This document shows positions 12,733-23,830 of a stretch of 64,000 bases of DNA, piece by piece. Position numbers and translations under genes: made by a program. Below the pieces are notes generated by a model that saw only the letters and a list, made by a program, of their open reading frames with translations, was not told the origin of the DNA and did no database searches. This stretch comes from Ashinkailepas kermadecensis (lineage: Eukaryota > Arthropoda > Thecostraca > Neolepadidae): NCBI GenBank assembly GCA_034440615.1, contig JAOTOM010005145.1, forward strand, positions 1-64,000, in the 5' to 3' direction. Each line of letters opens with the position of its first letter. Position 1 is the stretch's first letter.

Positions 12733-13480
12733 TAACACGCGGACGTCCGTGGGCAGATATCTGCCCCCCCCCTGCGGTTTCTCCTAATTTGCCGCCATAC
12801 TAATCGGGTTAGCAAGGCCAAACCTCGTATGGCTGTTCAATAGTCTTTTCCGAAATGTTTGACCCTGGGTCATCTCAAGTCAGGTCACCAGGTCAGGCGA
12901 AGTGACCCAACATCCCTCGGAGTCTAGGTGGCATCACTTCCACAATCATTGGGCGATTGATTTCAAACTTATAACACGTCATGATCTCATCAGGGACTAT
13001 AATATACATCTCGGTTTTTTTCGTAGCATTGACCTGAGGTCATGTCGCGGCCATGGCTTTCCCCATTATTGATACATTACATGACCTCCCTAGGCTACCT
13101 CATGACCTTGATCTGAGGTCATAGTTTCGGAGTTGACCTGACCTTAAATCACACAGCGTATTGTCGATAGCACATTTCAAGGGCTGTCGAGTAGCATTCG
13201 CCATTTGTTTCTATCTGCTACAGGTCCTGAGATATGTGTCAATATCTGAGGGTCCCACCCGATCTGGTCGAATTCGACCTATGATGACCCAGTGATCTAA
13301 ATATTGACCTGAGCGAAAAATGACCGAAATACTTTCGATAGAGCTTGTCACCAGCTATCCAACGCCATTTTCCGTTTGTCGCTACCTAGCATAGTTCTGG
13401 AGATCTTAGGGGGGGGCAGACATCTGCCCCCCCCCCCGGACATGCGAAGTCGGCGCGGACCGCCGGACGTGCGAGTGTTA
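12733..13480. mobile_element. MITE-like non-autonomous DNA transposon
   Basis: The 748-bp segment has matching inverted ends: TAACACGCGGACGTCC on the left and, reverse-complemented, TAACACTCGCACGTCC on the right (14 of 16 identical). Just inside each end is a palindrome: GGGCAGATATCTGCCC at 12,750 and GGGGGCAGACATCTGCCCCC at about 13,410. The interior is rich in TGACCTGAGGTCA-type motifs and has no long frame. The termini do not match a superfamily I can name with certainty. Confidence 0.65.
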
Positions 13481-13819
13481 GCAGCAATAATACCCTCTTT
13501 ATTTTTTTATTTTAATGTTTTTTTTTAAGGCAAGAGCTTAGACTAGGTTAACTTTGTTTTTTCTCAAGCTTAGCTTATTCTTCATTATATATTACCCCAC
13601 TTGAAACCCTACTTTTTGCTATTACTTTGCTTGCCAACTGAAAAGTAAGGAGTATATGAGTGCCGGTAGTGGCTGAGATGCAACATGTTGGCTGACCTTG
13701 CAAAAACGCTTGATAAATATACGTCAAATATCGTTTGTCTTTCAAAATATGCGTGTCGTACATCGTTCCATCCTGCTTGCATGAACATGCTCTGGGAAGA
13801 CCAGTGGGGTTTATGCTGG

Positions 13820-14065
13820 TTCATAAATCCCATCAGGGTGTGGGCTTCCCCACTGGGATTTCTCAGTGGGAATCCCTGGATAATTCACACTGGGAATAGT
13901 ATACAATCCCTCGGAGACTGTGTAGGAATCCCATGGTGGATTCCCATAGGGAACCGCATGGGATTCCCACACGATTGTCTCATGGGCAATGTTTCATATC
14001 CTGACAAGGACAATCCCATGCAATTTGATGGGTCAATCCCATGGGATTTTTTCACTAGGGTAGGT
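13820..14065. repeat. GGGATTCCCA-rich repeat
   Basis: Multiple imperfect copies of ATGGGATTCCCA and its reverse (for example near 13,850, 13,925, 13,955 and 14,035) are spread over about 240 bp and end in a G-run at 14,067-14,077. It abuts the 5'-truncated Penelope-like element. Confidence 0.6.
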
Positions 14066-14076
14066 GGGGGGGGGGG

Positions 14077-15814
14077 GTGTCTGAGGTGATTGAAGAGGAG
14101 TTAATTGTACGGTGTTTACCAAGTTCCAAAAATGAACGAGCTATACTTATTAAAACTGTTCCTTTCTACAAAAATCCTCTAACCACTCGCAAAGTCGAAA
14201 TCGAAACATGTATTATAATCAAGGAAACTTTATCAGGGAAGTTACATAACGACACAGTGTTATCTCTCCTTCCTCATTCCAGCCGCACATCGGAATTATA
14301 CGGGTTCCCCAAAAACCACAAACAAGAGGTTCCACTGCGCCCTATGGTGTCGGCGAGTGGTGACCTCCTAGACAAGTTATCTTGGTTCTTGAGTAAGATT
14401 CTCGTCCAGATACTAGCGTTGGTTCCCGCCCATCTGACAAACTCGGAGTCGTACCTGCAAAGGGTGAAAGAAACGTTTCCTACCAAACTTCCGGAAGGCA
14501 GTATTGTTTTCACCATGGACGTGAAAAAATTTATATGGCAGCATTCCGATAAAGGAGGGAATAGATGCTGTGATTCGTCTAATCGAGGACAATCTGGATG
14601 ATATTTGTCTTTTCGGGATTGGGGTACAGGACTGTGTGAAATTACTAATACATATTTTTATCCATAACCTCATACGTTTCGGTAACTCCATGTACAAGCA
14701 GACAAAAGGAGTGGCTATGGGTAACCGATGTGCACCTCCTTTAGCGATTGCTTTTATGCACCGCCTTGAGTCGATCTTCTTAGCTTCGTATGATTTGAAA
14801 CCAGCTCTCTACATGAGGTATATAGACGATATTTTTGGTGTTTGGACACATGGCTTGGCCTCTTTGCTCGACTTCTTTGCAGAAATTAACCAACAGCATT
14901 CCAGCATCAAGTTTACCTTAGAACACACTGGTCATAGCAGTTCGATTCCTTTCCTTGATACGTTGTTTGTAGTTCAGGCTGATGGGAGCTACACCACCGA
15001 GCTGTACTTTAAACCAATGGCAGCCCCCATCATCTTGCACTATAATTTAGCCCGCCCGATGGCCACTAAAAAGGCCGTCCTAACATCCCAAATGAGGAGA
15101 GCAGCACGAGTCTCCTCCGATACTATTTCATGCGAGCGGAGCCTTGCGAAGATGACGACTCTTTTCCTGGAAAACGGATACCCAGCACATCGGGTACACT
15201 CCGCCGCTCGTGCTGTTCACCCTCACAACAGAAGTAGGATAGGTGGGCAATGTCGGCATCGAGCGGGTAGCAATCCCAACTATGTTTACATGAGACTTCC
15301 TTTTGTCGATGACCAACTATGTCGACAGGTAAACGCAGCCATCCGTTCGTCTCATCTAAACTATGTTAGGGTAGCCTGGACTAGCGGACCTACGCTGAAA
15401 TCTTACCTGGTCCGCTCAGCCCTGGAAATGCCGCCATGCCCCGCTGGTAGGAGAACGTGCCACACCTGTATCAACGGGCTAAAAGGTAGATGCACACGGA
15501 AAAACTTAGTTTACAAAATAGCGTGCAATCGCTGTCTTCGAACATTTTATGTCGGTGAAACCAAACGTAGTATCAGGGATAGGTACAATGAGCACTTAGG
15601 AGATGCCAGACTTCGGAGAGCATACACACCTTTAGGCGAACACATGATCGACAAACATTCTAACATGGAACACAGCGACACTAACACAAACTTCAAAGTA
15701 GAAATTCGAGCAACAGCCAGGGACAACGCTGATCTGAAGGTCCTCGAATCTCTACATATACGTAATCTACGGCCGCAACTAAACACGCAAACGACGTCTT
15801 GGTATATCACATAA
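14077..15814 (+). pseudogene. Penelope-like retroelement RT/GIY-YIG polyprotein (5'-truncated, frameshifted)
   Basis: Retroelement protein with reverse transcriptase followed by a GIY-YIG endonuclease, the defining order of Penelope-like elements. The first frame (14,077-14,601) carries RT block YGFPKNHK and the degenerate catalytic block FTMDVKKF (the family has DVKSLYT). The second frame (from about 14,570) has QTKGVAMGNRCAPPLA, the catalytic RYIDDIF (YIDD at 14,819-14,830), and FTLEHTGHSSSIPFLDT. After a Cys-containing linker (CHTC...GLKGRC) comes the GIY-YIG domain, LVYKIACNRC...TFYVGETKRSIRDRYNEH (about 15,508-15,600), and then the stop at 15,812. The N-terminal part of the RT is absent and a frameshift lies at about 14,535-14,570, so this copy is dead. 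The domain call is secure. Confidence 0.92.
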
Positions 15815-16190
15815 AATTGCATACATATAAATTATATATAGTATGTATTACGCGTTATATTGGATATATGTCTATATATGTGCGTGAGTGTATGCATCGA
15901 TATGTATATGGACCATCGGCTCGGGCTTCCTCAGAGGATTCTTTCTTGACATAGTTTGTTTCTGGTTTGGAGTTTCTGTGAGTCTCTACACCACTGAGGA
16001 GGCTTTTCTGCATTCCACGTGTCTTTTTGCACGCTTTTTTCCCGCGTGCTTTTTTTTTTTTTTTTCCATTGTTAAGCTTGAGCTTTTTTGATCACTCCTG
16101 ACGATGGCCCCTGGCCGAAACGTTGAGTAATAAAGTATAATCTTTACCGATACTTTTGATGTCAACTCAGCACCTCCTGGTATATTGAAG
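15815..16190 (+). mobile_element. 3' region of the Penelope-like element, with a possible hammerhead-like motif
   Basis: Non-coding AT-rich tail after the Penelope ORF. At 16,098-16,120 there is CTGACGA, a small self-complementary GGCC-CCT-GGCC arm and GAAA, the order of the conserved core of hammerhead ribozymes. Penelope-like elements are known to carry such motifs in their terminal repeats. Helices I and III are not convincing here, so activity is doubtful. AATAAAG at 16,129 could be a poly(A) signal. Confidence 0.4.
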
Positions 16191-16239
16191 GTCGTATATT
16201 TTCTTTACACGCAATGTCTAAAACCCAGGAGCATCTAAG

Positions 16240-16600
16240 AGCCATTCTTCGTTGTATTAAACTATTGGCATATCCCTGAGTGCCACTTCATCCCTCCCCA
16301 TCCCATTGTCTAGTTTCCCTGAAGGACATGCTCATATACTTTGCTTAGCACATGCACCCACTTTTCAGATAAGTGTAGGCCATCCCTTTAATAGAGGTCA
16401 CATGAGCCATAAAACCTGCACCTCTCGTCAACAAAGGTCAAACCCAACTCATGGCAGAGCATACCAGGGCTAAAAAATAGCGCCGTCCTGGCGATAGCGT
16501 CGGCGACCAGGTGCAGACTCACCAGGCCGCGGTGGCGAACAAAACCAGAATTTTTATTTGATATGTCCGTCAACATTTGAACCATAAATGATAGAATTAG
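16240..16600 (-). mobile_element. Internal fragment of the CR1-like LINE (ORF1/ORF2 junction)
   Basis: This stretch matches 22,830-23,050 of the large minus-strand LINE in the same orientation. Both have ACTATTGGCATATCCCTGAG, then TCTAGTTTCCCTGAAGGACA, then TAGAGGTCA and GAGCCATAAAACCTGCACC. The short minus frame here (FVDERCRFYGS) corresponds to the end of the SGNH esterase of ORF1. It is a second, older copy of the same family with both ends lost. Confidence 0.8.
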
Positions 16601-17019
16601 TCGATGTATCAGATATTTTCATTTAGCAACAATTATCTTTTTCCAGATCAAAAGTATACTATGAGCGTACCGCTAATGCTACCAAATATCCCATCCCTCT
16701 GACCTACCATATTTATACTAGAACCTCCCGTCGGTACAGGACGGCGCTTTTCTGACAACCACAATGCTAAACCAATGGCATACCGTGGTCGCCAAAATCG
16801 CCGACGGAACGCCGACCCGCCGACAAATGTGGTCGTCGCCTAGGAATCTAGTTGTAAATGAGGAATTGGAAATCAGGCAATCGTGGTGGCTTGTTCAGTG
16901 GTTCGTTCGAAAATTGGATGTTTACGGTACTTGTACCTAATCGTGATGGTGAATTAATGTCGCGTTTTCGTGAATTGATTGCTTGACTGCCTTGATTCAT
17001 ATTGACATTGCCGAGGTAG

Positions 17020-17215
17020 GTACCTAATTAGATATCCAGGCGGGGACCCCATTCAACCACTCAAGATACTTCCAGGGAGCTAGTTTGCTCCTGGAGGTCA
17101 GAGGTCAAATTGGATCAGGATAATACAGAAAGGTATGTTGATGCTCCTACCTACTTAGGCACCTAGGTAGGAACCTACCTAGGTGCCAAGGTACCTTCCT
17201 AGGTACAAGGACATG
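17020..17215. repeat. GGTAGGTACCTA-type simple repeat
   Basis: Many short runs of TAGGTACCTA and ACCTACCTAGGT, themselves palindromic, between 17,025 and 17,205. The same motif occurs at 25,905-25,930 and in a longer patch at 53,085-53,220. Confidence 0.7.
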
Positions 17216-17249
17216 ATCATGGGTAGCAGTGTCCAGAGTGTAAGCATTG

Positions 17250-18860
17250 GTAAGCTTGTTTTTTACTTTGGATATGGCATTTTAAGACGAAAATATTATA
17301 AGAACATGTTTCATAATGGGATTAAGATGATGTAGCATGTTGCCTACCTAACCATTTACCTATTACCAGCAAAAGTGGATGCATACTTTTCAGTTGGTAA
17401 TGAAGATAATATCAACATATTGATATTTAGTTGGGGCAATATATAATGAAAAAGAATGTAATATGTAAAATAAATCCTAATATGACATAGCTGCTGCTGT
17501 TAGGTGATTTTATGCTTTATCCCTTTATCCAATGTGTTATGTCAAGACTTTCATTCTAACCTAGTCTTTTTCTTTCTTGAAAGAAGTATATTAGAGTCGA
17601 ACACTCTATCTTCAGAAAAAGGAATAATAAAACATCTGCTGCAAAAAAAGAAAGCAAAATATAATTTAATTCCATTTTGAGCAGGAATGAATGGTTCCAT
17701 TGTCTTAATCATGTTCAGAAATATGATCTCACAATATTGGGTATAATTGCACTTCAAGGTATGCATGAGGCAAGTTTTGCACACATTTTATCTCCATGAA
17801 GCAAACAATATGGTAAGGATTGGTTAGGTTAAGCTTTTCTTTTAAGTTAAAAACACTCCTTTCTTCAAAAACAGATTGAGCTAGGGTAGGCTATGTTAGG
17901 TCTTTCTTTGAAAATTTTTGAGAAAAATTACAAGTTGATTTTCGCAAGGAATGTATTTTCTTACATGGAAGGTTAGGTTAGGCTAGGTTAGGTTATGCTA
18001 TGTTGCATTTTTCTCTTTCTTTTGCACATTGTTTTTATGCTATATTACCCAACTCCAAGCCCATTTCTTGGTGTTCTTTTGCCTACGAACTGAAAAGTAT
18101 GCATATGCACAGGAAATGAGTGGTCACATCATGTTGACCACCTTCATAGAGACTGCATTGGAAAAAGAAATTTCAAGAATTCAAAATTACCTTAAGGTGC
18201 AGATTTACCTACTATTGTCCTGAAGTGTCATGTCATTCTGAAAGTTAAAAAAAGCATGTAATGTAAAAGTTTTGGTATTATTGTGCTTTTAGGTATTCAC
18301 AGGACAAGTTTTACACACATTTTACTGCCATGAAGTAAAGAATGTTCTTAGGTTTGGTTACATGAGGTTAGTTTAGGTGTTTTTATTGATAACAATTTTC
18401 ATTTTTTTAACAAACAAAAAGGTTGATTTTTCCTTTAAGAGCAGTTAGGTTAGGTTTTTCATTTGATGAATCCTGAGAAATAAGTATGAAATCTTTCTAT
18501 TTTTTAATACTTCTTTTCTCATGGTAGCTGTGTTAGGTTATGCTATTTCTTTTGCTTCTGAACATTATTTGTATGCTATATTACCCAATTGAAGACCACC
18601 TTTTTAGTGTTCTTCTACCTGCCAACAGAAAAGTAAGCATTTGCAGGGAAAATGAGCGGTCACATCATGCTAACCATGTTCATAAACCATTGGTAAGGGA
18701 AGGTCCAATAATTCGAAAATTACCTCAAATCATAAATTTACCACCTTTTGTGGGGACAAAATTAACTTGTACTTTTTTATTTCTTCAAATTAGAAATCCT
18801 AACATAAGATATCCTATGATAACACCTTTGCTTCACAGAGGAAAAGCATGTAATTACTGA
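17250..18860 (+). repeat. Cluster of TTAGG-associated dispersed repeats
   Basis: At least four copies of one repeat lie here. The clearest are at 18,030-18,380 and 18,550-18,720. Each runs 'TATTACCCAA', then 'TGTTCTTTTGCCT', then 'AACTGAAAAGTA', then 'AATGAGTGGTCACATCATG', then 'CATTTTACTGCCATGAAG', and ends in GGTTAGGTTAGG-type sequence. Other copies start near 17,640 (plus) and 17,385 (minus). No gene is visible; the small frames lack domains. Confidence 0.65.
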
Positions 18861-19104
18861 TTGGCATGTCTTGTATACAGTCTAAAGTACAAATTACTAA
18901 AGCTCCTAAGATAGCAAGTGGAGAAGGTTTAGATAAAGATACCTATATGGAAGAACATTGGAATGTAGAGCTGGTGTTGATTTGGTCTGCTTACTTTGCT
19001 TTTCTTTTCCATCCACCTTGCCATGCCAGAAATTGTTGTACCATTTCCAATTCTTTTTAAAAGAAAAAAAACAGCAACACAATGATGTTACTTTTCTTGG
19101 TATA

Positions 19105-19610
19105 GGTATCATCCAGATACTTTGAATAGGATATATCTAGGATAGATGGTATTTTTCCACTCTGGCCGGGATATGGGTCTTCAGCATCCAAATCCAGTGT
19201 GAAAAGAATACATGCATATTATGCTGGATTTCAAATAAAGTAATTGTACCAGAATTTTGGTGCAATGTACAATCATTCCAGGACATGCACAGATGTGTAG
19301 AGTTTGGCTTCAAAAATATGCTTTGTTCAGACATATTTTTGCCCAAGTTACTTATTCAGATATCTTGAATAGTATATATCTAGAATAGATGGTATTTTTC
19401 CACTCTGGCCAGGATATGGCTAGGATATGGGACTCCAACATCCCAATCCAGTGTGAAAAGAATACATGCATGTTATACTGAACTTCAAACTGAAATAATT
19501 GTGCCAGAATTCTGGTGCACTGTATAATCATGGCACAAGTAAAGATGTGTTGAGTTATGCTTGAAAAAGATGCTTGGTTGAAGCATAGTTTTTGCCAAGT
19601 ATCCCTGGAT
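19105..19610. repeat. Direct tandem duplication of about 240 bp
   Basis: The block 19,141-19,382 is repeated at 19,383-19,605. Both begin GATGGTATTTTTCCACTCTGG, then have AATCCAGTGTGAAAAGAA, TACATGCAT, CCAGAATT.TGGTGCA and ATGTGTTGAG/ATGTGTAGAG in the same order. They differ by small indels and many substitutions, so the duplication is old. No coding capacity. Confidence 0.8.
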
Positions 19611-19847
19611 ATGTACCACTATTTCATTTTTTCTGGAACTATGCTAGATATGTCTAGAGTAATATTTATTATCAAGTGGCTTCAGCATGGGCAACAACTT
19701 AAAACCAGGAAGTTTGGTTCAATACATTTCCCTTCAATAAAGCTGTCATGAGCTAAAAGACATAAAAGATCAGCGCAACTATGAGCCACAAGGGCCCTTC
19801 TTGGTTGCACTCTGTACACTGAACCAGTTGTCCACCAAATGTGTTGA

Positions 19848-22800
19848 TCAACTCTCCCTGGAATACAGAAAAACAAGCCCCCTATTCTTATAATGATTGT
19901 CTATGCTGTTCTTAAAGATGTTCAGTGTGTTGATACTGACAATGGTTTCTGGCAGCTGGTTCCAGTGTTCTCCTACCCTGTTGGTGAAGAAGGACTGTCT
20001 TAACCTTGTCCTGCTGTGATTAACTTTCATTTTGAATTGATGACCTCTAATTGCATCATTTCTGTTAAATTCAAACAGTTCCCTGAGATAACCCTGTTCC
20101 TGACCGTGAACAAATTTAAAAACCTCGATGAGATGTCCTCTCAGCCTTCCATATCTAAGTGAAAACATATTCAATTTCTTCAATCTTTCCTCATATGCCA
20201 TGTTGCCCATACCATTCACCATTTGTGCTGCCCTCTTTTGACTCTCTCTAAAAGCCAACAATTTTTTTCATAACTAGGGGACCAAGCTTGGACACAATAT
20301 TCCAGATGTGGCCAGACATATGCACAATAAAGCTTACTGATGACTTCCTCACTTTTGTATGATACATTCCTATTTATTGCCCCAAGCATTCTCAGTGCCT
20401 TCTTCCTGGCTTCTTTGGTCTGTTCTGATGCCCCCAATGTTGTGTTCAAAATAACACCTAAGTCCTTCTCCTGTTGAGTCACAGATAGTACTTGGCCACC
20501 CATCAAGTATGGAGCCTTGATATGCTGCCTAACTACATGCATGATTTTGCACTTGATTTTGCACTTGATCAAAATTAAATTTCATTTGCCATTTTTCGGA
20601 CCACTTCACAAGCTCGTCTAAGTCTTTCCGCAGCAAGACCTGCTCATTGTGCCCTGTTATTGCCCTAAAGACCTTCAAATCATCTGCAAATTTCAAAACC
20701 TTACTGCTTAGGCCACATTCAATGCTATTCACGTATTTAAACAATGAACAATAATGAACAATAGTGGTCCCAGTACTGACCTTTGGGGGACTCCACTAAG
20801 AACATTTTGCCATGATGACTTTGTACCATTTAGCATCACTCTCTGCTGTCTATCTGAAAGCCACAACCATATCCATTTTAGGATGTTACCCACAATACCA
20901 TGGGCCTGAAGCTGCATCATTAACCGTTTATGAGGTACCTTGTCAAAGGCCTTGCTAAAGTCAAGATATGCTACATCAACCTGATTTCCCTTATCAAATT
21001 GTTCTGTAGCAAAATTCAAAAAGTCCAAGAGATTTGTGAGACATGATCGCCCTTTTCTAAACCCATGTTGAGTATCTTGAATCACTCTGTTTCCTTCCAG
21101 AAAACTAACTATTTTATCCTTGATAATTGATTCGGGTACCTTGCAGACTAGGGATGTGAGGCTTACTGGCCTATAATTTTCAACTTTCCCTCTTTCTCCT
21201 TTCTTGAAAATAGGAACTACATTTGCCCTTTTCCAATCTGTTGGAATTTCATTTTGTGAAACTGATCTACAAAATATTATACTAAGTGGAATTGCCACTT
21301 CTTTTTCAGCTTCCCGCAATACCCTAGCATAAACTCCATCGGGTCCTGCTGCCTTGTTTGGCTTTATTTTTCTGATATAATTGAAAACAATATCACTATC
21401 AATGAAATCAACATCGTGTATCTGATCATCTGTCACTGAACTGTGGTTCACGGTTGGCAGATTAGTCACATCCTCCACTGTAAACACTGATTTAAACTGC
21501 TTGCTCAGCTCCTTAACCATCTCACCATCCTCACTCAATACAGTCCCATTTACTTCCAGTGGACCAATTGTGCTTGAAACTTTACTTAGCTTGTAGAAAC
21601 TAAAGAACTTTTTACTGTCCCCATTACAGTTCCTAGCCAAATCCAATTCTTTTGCTCGCTTTGCTGCTCTGATTTTCTGCTTCACAGCATCTCTAGATTT
21701 TTGATACGACCTTAGATTTACGATATTTGAAGCTTCCTTAAATACTCTAAATGCACCTTTCTTAGCCTTAATTGCTTTCATCACATCTGGTGTAAGCCAT
21801 GCTGGCTTTCCTACTCTTCTTTTGCGCCTTTGCTTTTGGGGGACATGTCTAATCTGAATTTCCCTCAAGTAGATTTGAACTTTTCCCACATTTCACAGGC
21901 ATTTAAATCAAAGAATTCTTCTTCCCATTTTATGGCACGTAAAGCCTCTCTCATGCAGTCAAAGTCTGCCCTATTAAAATTTGGAATATTTGCCAAATTA
22001 TCCTTGATTGTCCCTGATACCTGTGCCTTGAATCTCACTATGTTATGGTCACTTCTTCCCAGAGTTTCTCCTACAGTCAAGTCTTGAACTAAATCACTTA
22101 AATCTGAGAAGACAAGGTCCAAGAATGAGCCCTGCCTGGTTGGTTCCGTTACAAACTGGTGTAAGAACAAGTCCTCTTCAAGGCATTTCCTAAACAGTTT
22201 ACATGATGGGGAGCCAACACCAACATTTTCATATCCTTTTAGATTAAAGTCACCAAGAATAAGGCATTTCCTCTGAAAGTTTCTACTGATTTCCTCACAA
22301 ATCACCTTATCGAGCTCCAAATGCTGAGAATGTGGCAAGGTTCCTGATCGATACAAAGCTCCTATCCTCAGTTTATTGCTGTTGCCTTTTCCCACAGCAA
22401 CATCAAGCCAAATGGACTCCACGGACACATTTTTTACCCCATCTGCTACTTTTTGAGAACTGTATAAGCTATTCACATAGAGCATTACACCACCCCCTTT
22501 CACTGCTGGACCCCTATTGCGTGAAAACATATTGTATCCCTGGATCTCATAGTCCTGCAAGTTATCCCCAAAATATCTCTCACTGACCCATACCTCAGTA
22601 ATGCAAACAAAATCTGGTTTCTCCTCAGCAACATAACACTTGAACTCATCAAATTTTGATCGAATGCTCTGAGCATTAAGCATCATACACTTAACAAAAG
22701 TTCCATGACCCTCTTTGCCTTGTTCATGTTGAGTAGCTCTATCATCTCTGGATGACCTACCACTCTGCCCCCTTGATCTACTGCTGCCCCTATTTGCTGA

Positions 22801-22875
22801 CTGTGAGGTTCTATTGCCTATGCTGTCACTATTGGCATATCCCTGAGATGGCAATGCCAATTCTTCCCTCCCCAC
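19848..22875 (-). pseudogene. CR1-like LINE ORF2: endonuclease and reverse transcriptase (several frameshifts)
   Basis: ORF2 starts at 22,875. The endonuclease has NAQSIRSK, CITEVW, ILGDFN and GRSDHN, which are the metal-binding and catalytic blocks of the APE family. After a frameshift near 21,875 comes the linker (RRVGKPAWLTPDV) and RT blocks NKAAGPDGV, WKRANVVPIFKKG, YRPVSLTS, QHGFRKGRSC, YLDFSKAFDKV and GVPQRSVLGPLLF. The last has Arg where the family has Gly or Ala. The catalytic FADD block (VLKFADDLKVF) is in another frame at about 20,690. The thumb and C-terminal parts (LGVIL, WPHLEYCVQAWSP, RGHLIEVFKFVHG, VGEHWNQLPE) lie in two further frames to 19,848. At least four frameshifts make this copy inactive. 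Confidence 0.92.
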
Positions 22876-22883
22876 CCCATTAT

Positions 22884-23808
22884 CTAGTTTCCCTGAAGGA
22901 CATGTTCATATACTTTGCCTAACACTTGCACCCCCTTCTCGGAGAAGTGCAGGCCATCCCTCTGATAGAGGTCAGATGAGCCATAAAACCTGCACCACTT
23001 GTCAACAAAAGTCACACCTAACTCATTGCAAAGCCTACCTACCCTGGCACTGGCTGCCAGTGCCCTATAGCTCCACTCAGGGGAGACTCCAGCCCTAGGC
23101 AGAATAGATGTCACAATAACTCTGCTATTGCTTTGCTTCAGGGTGGCCAGAAGGGCCCTGTAGTCCTGCATCAGCTCCTCACTCCTAGCAGGACCTATGT
23201 TGTTCACTCCTACCTGCACTATAACTGTACTAAACTGGTTTTCACTGGTGGCCTGTGCGACCACTTGGACCAGGCCTGGTGATGCACCTCCTACCTGTCG
23301 GACCTTTACAGAATACCCTATCTAAATGCCGCACACGAGAGTCTCCTACGACTAGCACTTTCTCCTTGCTGCTATCACTATCCTGGGGGCAGTCCTCCAA
23401 TGCCTGGAACCTATTGGATGTTACTACTCCTGCCTGTTGAGCTGTTTCACTAGGTTGCTTCCCACTCCTACCACCTACTACCTGCCACTCACTGCCCCCT
23501 TGCTTAGGCTCACGCCTCCAAATCCTCCACCCCCTGACTTTAAACCACTGCCCCTCCTGTGAGCTACAACTAGAAATATTATGTTCACTAGGAACACTTA
23601 TCTCTTCAGATCTCCCTGCCACCTCCACAGCAGGGGAAGCTACAGTTACCTGGTGGCCTGTGACCACCTGGGCATAGGATGCCCCTGCTACAGACTGCCC
23701 CTTACATTCTGGCCTGCCCTGTGAAGCAAGGGAAGCTTTGAGCTTGGAAAGCTCTGCCTTAAGGGCTCTAACCTCATCATCTAGTGCCTGCATCCTGGTA
23801 TTAACCAT
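22884..23808 (-). pseudogene. CR1-like LINE ORF1: coiled coil plus SGNH hydrolase (one frameshift)
   Basis: ORF1 protein of the LINE, which in CR1-type elements binds the RNA. It starts at 23,808 with a heptad-like segment (MQALDDEVRALKAELSKLKA) and a Ser/Gly/Gln-rich linker. An SGNH-type esterase follows with block I VVGDSRVRHLD, block III VGVNNIG and block V DGLHFSEKG, so the catalytic Ser, Asn, Asp and His positions are all present. The frame shifts by one base at about 23,297-23,300, just after VFCK. If that base is ignored, the frame continues to the stop at 22,884. ORF2 begins only about 9 bases downstream. Confidence 0.85.
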
Positions 23809-23830
23809 CCTAAAGGCTGCAGCTTATTCC

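Larger units (their letters stand above)
19740..23830 (-). mobile_element. Nearly full-length CR1-like LINE
   Basis: A non-LTR retrotransposon of about 4.1 kb reading leftward. It has a short 5' leader, ORF1 (coiled coil plus SGNH esterase), ORF2 (apurinic endonuclease plus reverse transcriptase) and a short 3' tail ending near 19,740. An esterase domain in ORF1 is characteristic of a subset of the CR1 clade. Damage is mostly single-base frameshifts rather than large deletions, so the insertion is fairly young. Related fragments are at 12.2 and 16.3 kb. Confidence 0.85.
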
